From Xanthoparmelia taractica (taxonomy: Eukaryota > Ascomycota > Lecanoromycetes > Lecanorales > Parmeliaceae), in NCBI GenBank assembly GCA_033085395.1, contig MU853195.1:1-64000 (forward strand): a DNA stretch of 64,000 bases. Reading direction: 5' to 3'. Shown here in pieces: positions 60,210 to 64,000 of the stretch. Each line of letters starts with the position of its first letter. The stretch's first letter is position 1. A program made the position numbers and the translations under genes. The notes under the pieces are model-generated. The model was not told the origin of the DNA, made no database searches, and saw only the letters and a program-made list of their open reading frames with translations.

Positions 60210-60716
60210 ATGAAAGGTCAAACTCTTAACATCCTCGTTTCGACAATCGTTTTGTTAACCGCCCACACCAACACCCTGCCAACTCTTTCCCTCAACACTA
60301 CAGACTTAGCCAGCACCGTCACAGGTATCAAAACCGGAGTGAACTGCTGGCCCGCCACGATGCGAGGAGGTCGCTTCGCCGCCACCCGAGATTGTTTACA
60401 AGCCGCGCTCCTCCTGCCGGATGGATCAGACCCCGGCCCCTTCCACAACGGCAACCCGGATGACGAGTACAGGCTGCCGGTTGCGAAGGTTTTCGAATCG
60501 TGCATGGCGACCGTGAGCTTGCCCGAGGGGGGCCGGGATCGGAGCTCCTGGGATCACATCTCGTATGTGGCGAGTCAGATGGCTGTGATTTGCGCCAAAG
60601 GTCAGTTTCCGTTTGGGCAGACGGGAGGCGTCACGACTGCGGGGCATGACAACTCGATCCGAGTGACGCTGGAGAAGGCGACGATGCGCGCTGGTGATGT
60701 CTCGGCGCAGCAATGA
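60210..60716 (+). CDS. Small secreted Cys-containing protein of unknown function (168 aa)
   Basis: The ATG at 60210 starts a hydrophobic signal peptide (MKGQTLNILVSTIVLLTAHT). An upstream GTG-initiated extension of the same frame would bury it, so 60210 is chosen. The mature protein has four Cys (46, 62, 98, 128) in the contexts VNCWP, RDCLQAALLLP, FESCMATVSLP and MAVICAK, which could pair as two disulfides. The pattern resembles a widespread class of uncharacterised ascomycete secreted proteins (from memory, unverified). It could be an effector or apoplastic protein; nothing shows a biochemical function. Confidence 0.65.
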   Translation: MKGQTLNILVSTIVLLTAHTNTLPTLSLNTTDLASTVTGIKTGVNCWPATMRGGRFAATRDCLQAALLLPDGSDPGPFHNGNPDDEYRLPVAKVFESCMATVSLPEGGRDRSSWDHISYVASQMAVICAKGQFPFGQTGGVTTAGHDNSIRVTLEKATMRAGDVSAQQ

Positions 60717-62251
60717 GATGAGGGATGTGGTAGCTATGCCCTCATTATCTTAGAAACGGATATAATGGGAAATATCTTCGTGCAAGATCCTTTACAGACG
60801 GGAATTTGATAGGGTTTGCCTAATGCACGCAGAGAGAATAGGTACGCAATCCTGACGGTTGGCGGCAATACCGCAGGTTTGGGAGAGCGAGCGAAACAAT
60901 TTTGGAACATGCGACCTGCGGAGCTTTTTGATTCCTTTGATGCTGGATCGGACAGAGTGAGAGAAACTGTATATAATATCATGTCGATCTCTGGAATTCT
61001 TGACGTTCCATCATTTGCGTAGAGCGTGCTCGCTGTATTGCAGAGAGTAGCATTAGCAGACACGGCCATGCTCAAAGGGCCCCAGCATATTAAACTCCAA
61101 CGCCAGTTCGTTCTTGTTCCATCTCATCCAGAATGATCCTGTCCTAGACCAATCCTGTCCGCGCAATTCTTGTTTTTTGGTCATCTCTTGCCTTGTTTCT
61201 TCTTTTATGACGATCATAACTTCCTATTTTGACGTGGTAGGGTTGCATACATTCACCTAATCTTCGCTAAGACTCCTCTTGCCTCAAGAGATCATTTTTT
61301 CTCACTCACTCACTCACTCACTCTTGCATGAAAATTGCTTAGATATATGCTTCTAGGGAAGTGGTAATACTTGGGCTTGGGCTTAGACACGTACATGTCT
61401 TGCGATGCGTCAAGAAACGACCCGTATCCGTCCTCCAACTCCTATCCAGACTTAATGTTCGACAGTGACACATGTTCTCTACTTCTACCGGTTGCATTTG
61501 AAAAAACAGCATACGCGACCACGTGACGCCGTCTGATAAATAGCTCTCTTAGCCGTTGATCCAGCGCTGGTGTTCTACTTTTTTTACGTCGCTTACTTCT
61601 TCTCCGAATCACAAATCCTTCGACCCAGGACTTATATCTTAGCAATTAGCATACCCTTCTTAGGTAGGAAAGTGTATTCGCATAAAGCATCTAGGGAGCA
61701 TTGTAGAATAAGGGAAATTTAACATCGCTATATACTAATCACCCGGCGGTTATCCTGTTCTGTAACTTAGGGTTGGGGATGAGTATGTTGGATGCTGGAC
61801 AATGGTACATGTATAACATTCTCTCTGCAAGGCTCTTTATGTGAGACGGAGGATGTAGCATGGATATTATGAGACGATAGTCCAAGCATGAGTATTTTGC
61901 GAAGATAATCAAGTGAGAAATCTCAGACACGGCTTGAGGAGATGGGACTTCTCTACACCAGGATCAATGAATAAGAGGATTTGGGATTGATATCGCTGTC
62001 CGAGGCCAAGGCTCGGAGACAAAAATCGTTGCACACCGATCCCCGCTAAGCCCTACCAATTTGTGCAACGGTCCTTAGCGTGCTTTCGGACCAAGCCCCG
62101 GTCTTGGCAGTCCTGGCGAAGAGACGAAGCATGAGGCTCGTACCTTAGTACTACAACGTTGGACAAATATAGTACAGAGGTGGTGCAATCTACGGAATCC
62201 GAGCAACTGTGAATATGCTCGGTTGAGTTGAGACTTGATCCAATCGTCACC
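60717..62251. other. Intergenic region, 1.5 kb
   Basis: It holds the 3' flank of the secreted-protein gene and the psf1 promoter. It includes a TCAC microsatellite at 61301-61322. No gene is supported. Confidence 0.5.
61301..61322. repeat. (CTCA)n microsatellite
   Basis: About five and a half uninterrupted tetranucleotide units. Confidence 0.9.
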
Positions 62252-63022
62252 ATGTATGGTGACCATGCCTTCAAGCTTGTGAGTTCGCCCACATAAGCAA
62301 CTTCAACAATTGTAAGGGTACTAATGACTACCGCCCAAGGTCCAACATGCCAAACGAACACAGGCCTTAGCTCATCTACCACCATATCAAACTGAGCTCG
62401 TCCGAGAAATGACGCACGAGATACGGGACCTTGACAAAGACGTCTCCGACATCCTTGCTCCCTTTGAAGGCTCCTTCAACCCCTCTTCCGAACCGGCCAC
62501 CGCATGTTCCGTCCTTGTCAACCATCTGTGCATGCGTCGTAACAAGCGATGCCTGCTCGCCTACCACCGAGTCCGATCTGACAAGCTCGAGGAAATGTGC
62601 TGGAGTGGTAAAGACGTCTTGGATATAGAGCAACAGGCTGGACGGCACGGCAATGGGGAAGGCTCAGGCATGGCTTCTGAGGCAGGGATTCAGAGCTCGC
62701 TTAGTCCGGAAGAAGAGGAATACGTTCGGCAATATGGGGACATGCTGGCGGCATACAAGGGGCAATGGACAGACATTGATTTGACGGGGAGCTTGGAACC
62801 CCCACGAGATTTGTTCATTGACGTGAGGGTACTGAAGGATGCTGGGGAAATTCAAACGGAGTATGGGTATGTTTGACTTTCGCGTCATTACCACGTTATG
62901 GGTGGAGGTACTAATGCATAGCTGGTAGGGCTATCACGTTGACGAAAAATAGCCAGTTTTACGTGAGGCAGGGGGATGTCGAACGGTTGATCGCTCAGGG
63001 CTATTTGCAAAAGCTCAGCTAG
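62252..63022 (+). CDS. PSF1: Psf1, GINS complex subunit
   Basis: Proposed exons are 62252-62278, 62340-62866 and 62929-63022, giving 215 aa. The nine-codon first exon (MYGDHAFKL) joins in phase to VQHAKRTQALAHLPPYQTEL, the standard Psf1 N-terminus. Later signatures are LVNHLCMRRNKRCLLAYHR, RSDKLEEMCW, PRDLFIDVRVLKD and, after the last intron, AITLTKNSQFYVRQGDVERL. GINS is the four-subunit connector of the CMG replicative helicase. The protein length is normal. A start at the downstream ATG (62409) would delete conserved sequence. Confidence 0.95.
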
Positions 63023-64000
63023 GGACAAGGACTCCGCGGCATTGCTCTAACCATCGGCCAATCTTCGGTGCTAATGCGGCAAAAGTCAGCCTGGAATTCC
63101 TTTCGAAGCAGTGCGATATCTGACGTCCAATAGTTAGGCCTCCTTGAGTATGTCAAAGTCTTAAGCTTTTACTCCGCACCGATCCTACGGGTGTTGCCTC
63201 CAACGGCTTGGTCTAGCACTGGCGCGAATATGCATGCCCTAGCGACGTTTATATTAGGAGCTGCATTATGCATAGGAAGCGGAGTCCTATCCGCAAGGAA
63301 AGATGGAGATGAAAGTCAGTGCGGCCCACTGCTATTGTCTTCAAGTGGCGAAGCATGACTATCGAAGCAACCTTTATTGTACATGTCGGACAAGAAACCT
63401 TGGACCGCCAAAATGCCATTCGACGTACAAACAAACTACGGGGGTGGGTGAGCGGTCTTTTCCCCGCTTAGCGGATAAGCTAATAGTGGAAGAGTGAGAA
63501 ATATATACAGCAAAACATTGGGATACCTAGAATCCCATTCGTTTTGCTTCCTACAGTGCTTTGAACTTTTCGATTATGCAACAACAAGATTCCAGCTTAC
63601 ACGCCAAACATGCATGCTACAGTTGTACCTATGTAACACCCCATCTTGCAGTATGTATTATACGCACACATGCCAGGGACATGGCCCGGAGGGGTTGGTG
63701 GGGGATAAGGTAGGTCAAACCCACGGAGCTTAAATCTGTAGTGGGGTAATTAGCGGATTGACAGGGAACTGCAGAAAAAAAAAAGTAAATCGTTGAACCG
63801 ATTCAACTACGAATAAATATTTCCAGGCGTGATGCAGTACCCTACAGCCTTCGCTTCTCTCCTCTCCTTCTCCTTATATTCACTTCTCTTGCATGTTGGT
63901 GGTTCTTGGGATTCGCAACACATCAGGCCATTTGCCCTCTCCCATCACCATGCGTCTGCACATATCACGCCTTATCTCGTGATCCTGTTACGAGCTGTCA
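63023..64000. other. Terminal intergenic region
   Basis: No gene is recognised. A CT-rich tract at about 63850-63890 resembles a fungal 5' leader, so a plus-strand gene may start beyond the window edge. Confidence 0.4.

Noticed and set aside
1..64000. tRNA, rRNA, CRISPR, biosynthetic gene cluster or prokaryotic-type defence system
   Set aside because: None was recognised on either strand. The CRISPR and defence categories do not suit a fungal chromosome, and a tRNA scan by eye is not exhaustive.

Overview
The window is nuclear DNA of a filamentous ascomycete (Pezizomycotina). The evidence is short spliceosomal introns (mostly 47-70 nt) with GTANGT-like donors and CTAAC/CTGAC-like branch points, a full set of fungal housekeeping genes, and an AT-saturated block of the kind produced by repeat-induced point mutation (RIP). 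I cannot place it below subphylum from the sequence alone. A 100-N assembly gap lies at 33548-33647.

Layout. Bases 1 to about 3050 are a gene-free, RIP-like AT-rich block with a degenerate inverted repeat and one small, GC-normal insertion that has a target-site duplication. From 3.3 kb onward the DNA is gene-dense: a UBTD-type ubiquitin-domain protein (+), the Cch1 calcium channel (+), a weak small Pro-rich gene (+), a SUV39/DIM-5-type H3K9 methyltransferase (-), a weak small gene (-), Rrp1/Nop52 (+), a sphingoid base kinase (-), coatomer beta (-), Mago nashi (+), Gid4/Vid24 (+), Caf40/CNOT9 (+), a DDT/WHIM-like PHD-finger protein (+), the gap with its GGGAAA repeat, a 1124-residue Ser/Pro-rich protein of unknown role (-), a Gcn20-type ABCF ATPase (+), a Kin1/MARK kinase (-), a GPATCH1-type G-patch protein (+), Rxt2 of the Rpd3L deacetylase (-), an HMG-box factor (+), two predicted secretory or membrane proteins of unknown function (+), and the GINS subunit Psf1 (+).

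The genes are individually transcribed and do not form a pathway cluster. They cover calcium entry, heterochromatin, ribosome assembly, sphingolipid signalling, vesicle coats, mRNA fate (Mago, Caf40, G-patch), translation control, polarity and DNA replication. I saw no biosynthetic cluster, defence island, CRISPR array, rRNA or tRNA.

All multi-exon models were assembled by eye, requiring reading-phase continuity and family-typical protein across each junction. Most points worth a second look are structural: a start codon that forms an exon by itself, a likely GC-AG intron, several genes with very short first coding exons, the 141-bp insertion in RIP-type DNA, and a SUMO-interaction-like motif in the H3K9 methyltransferase.
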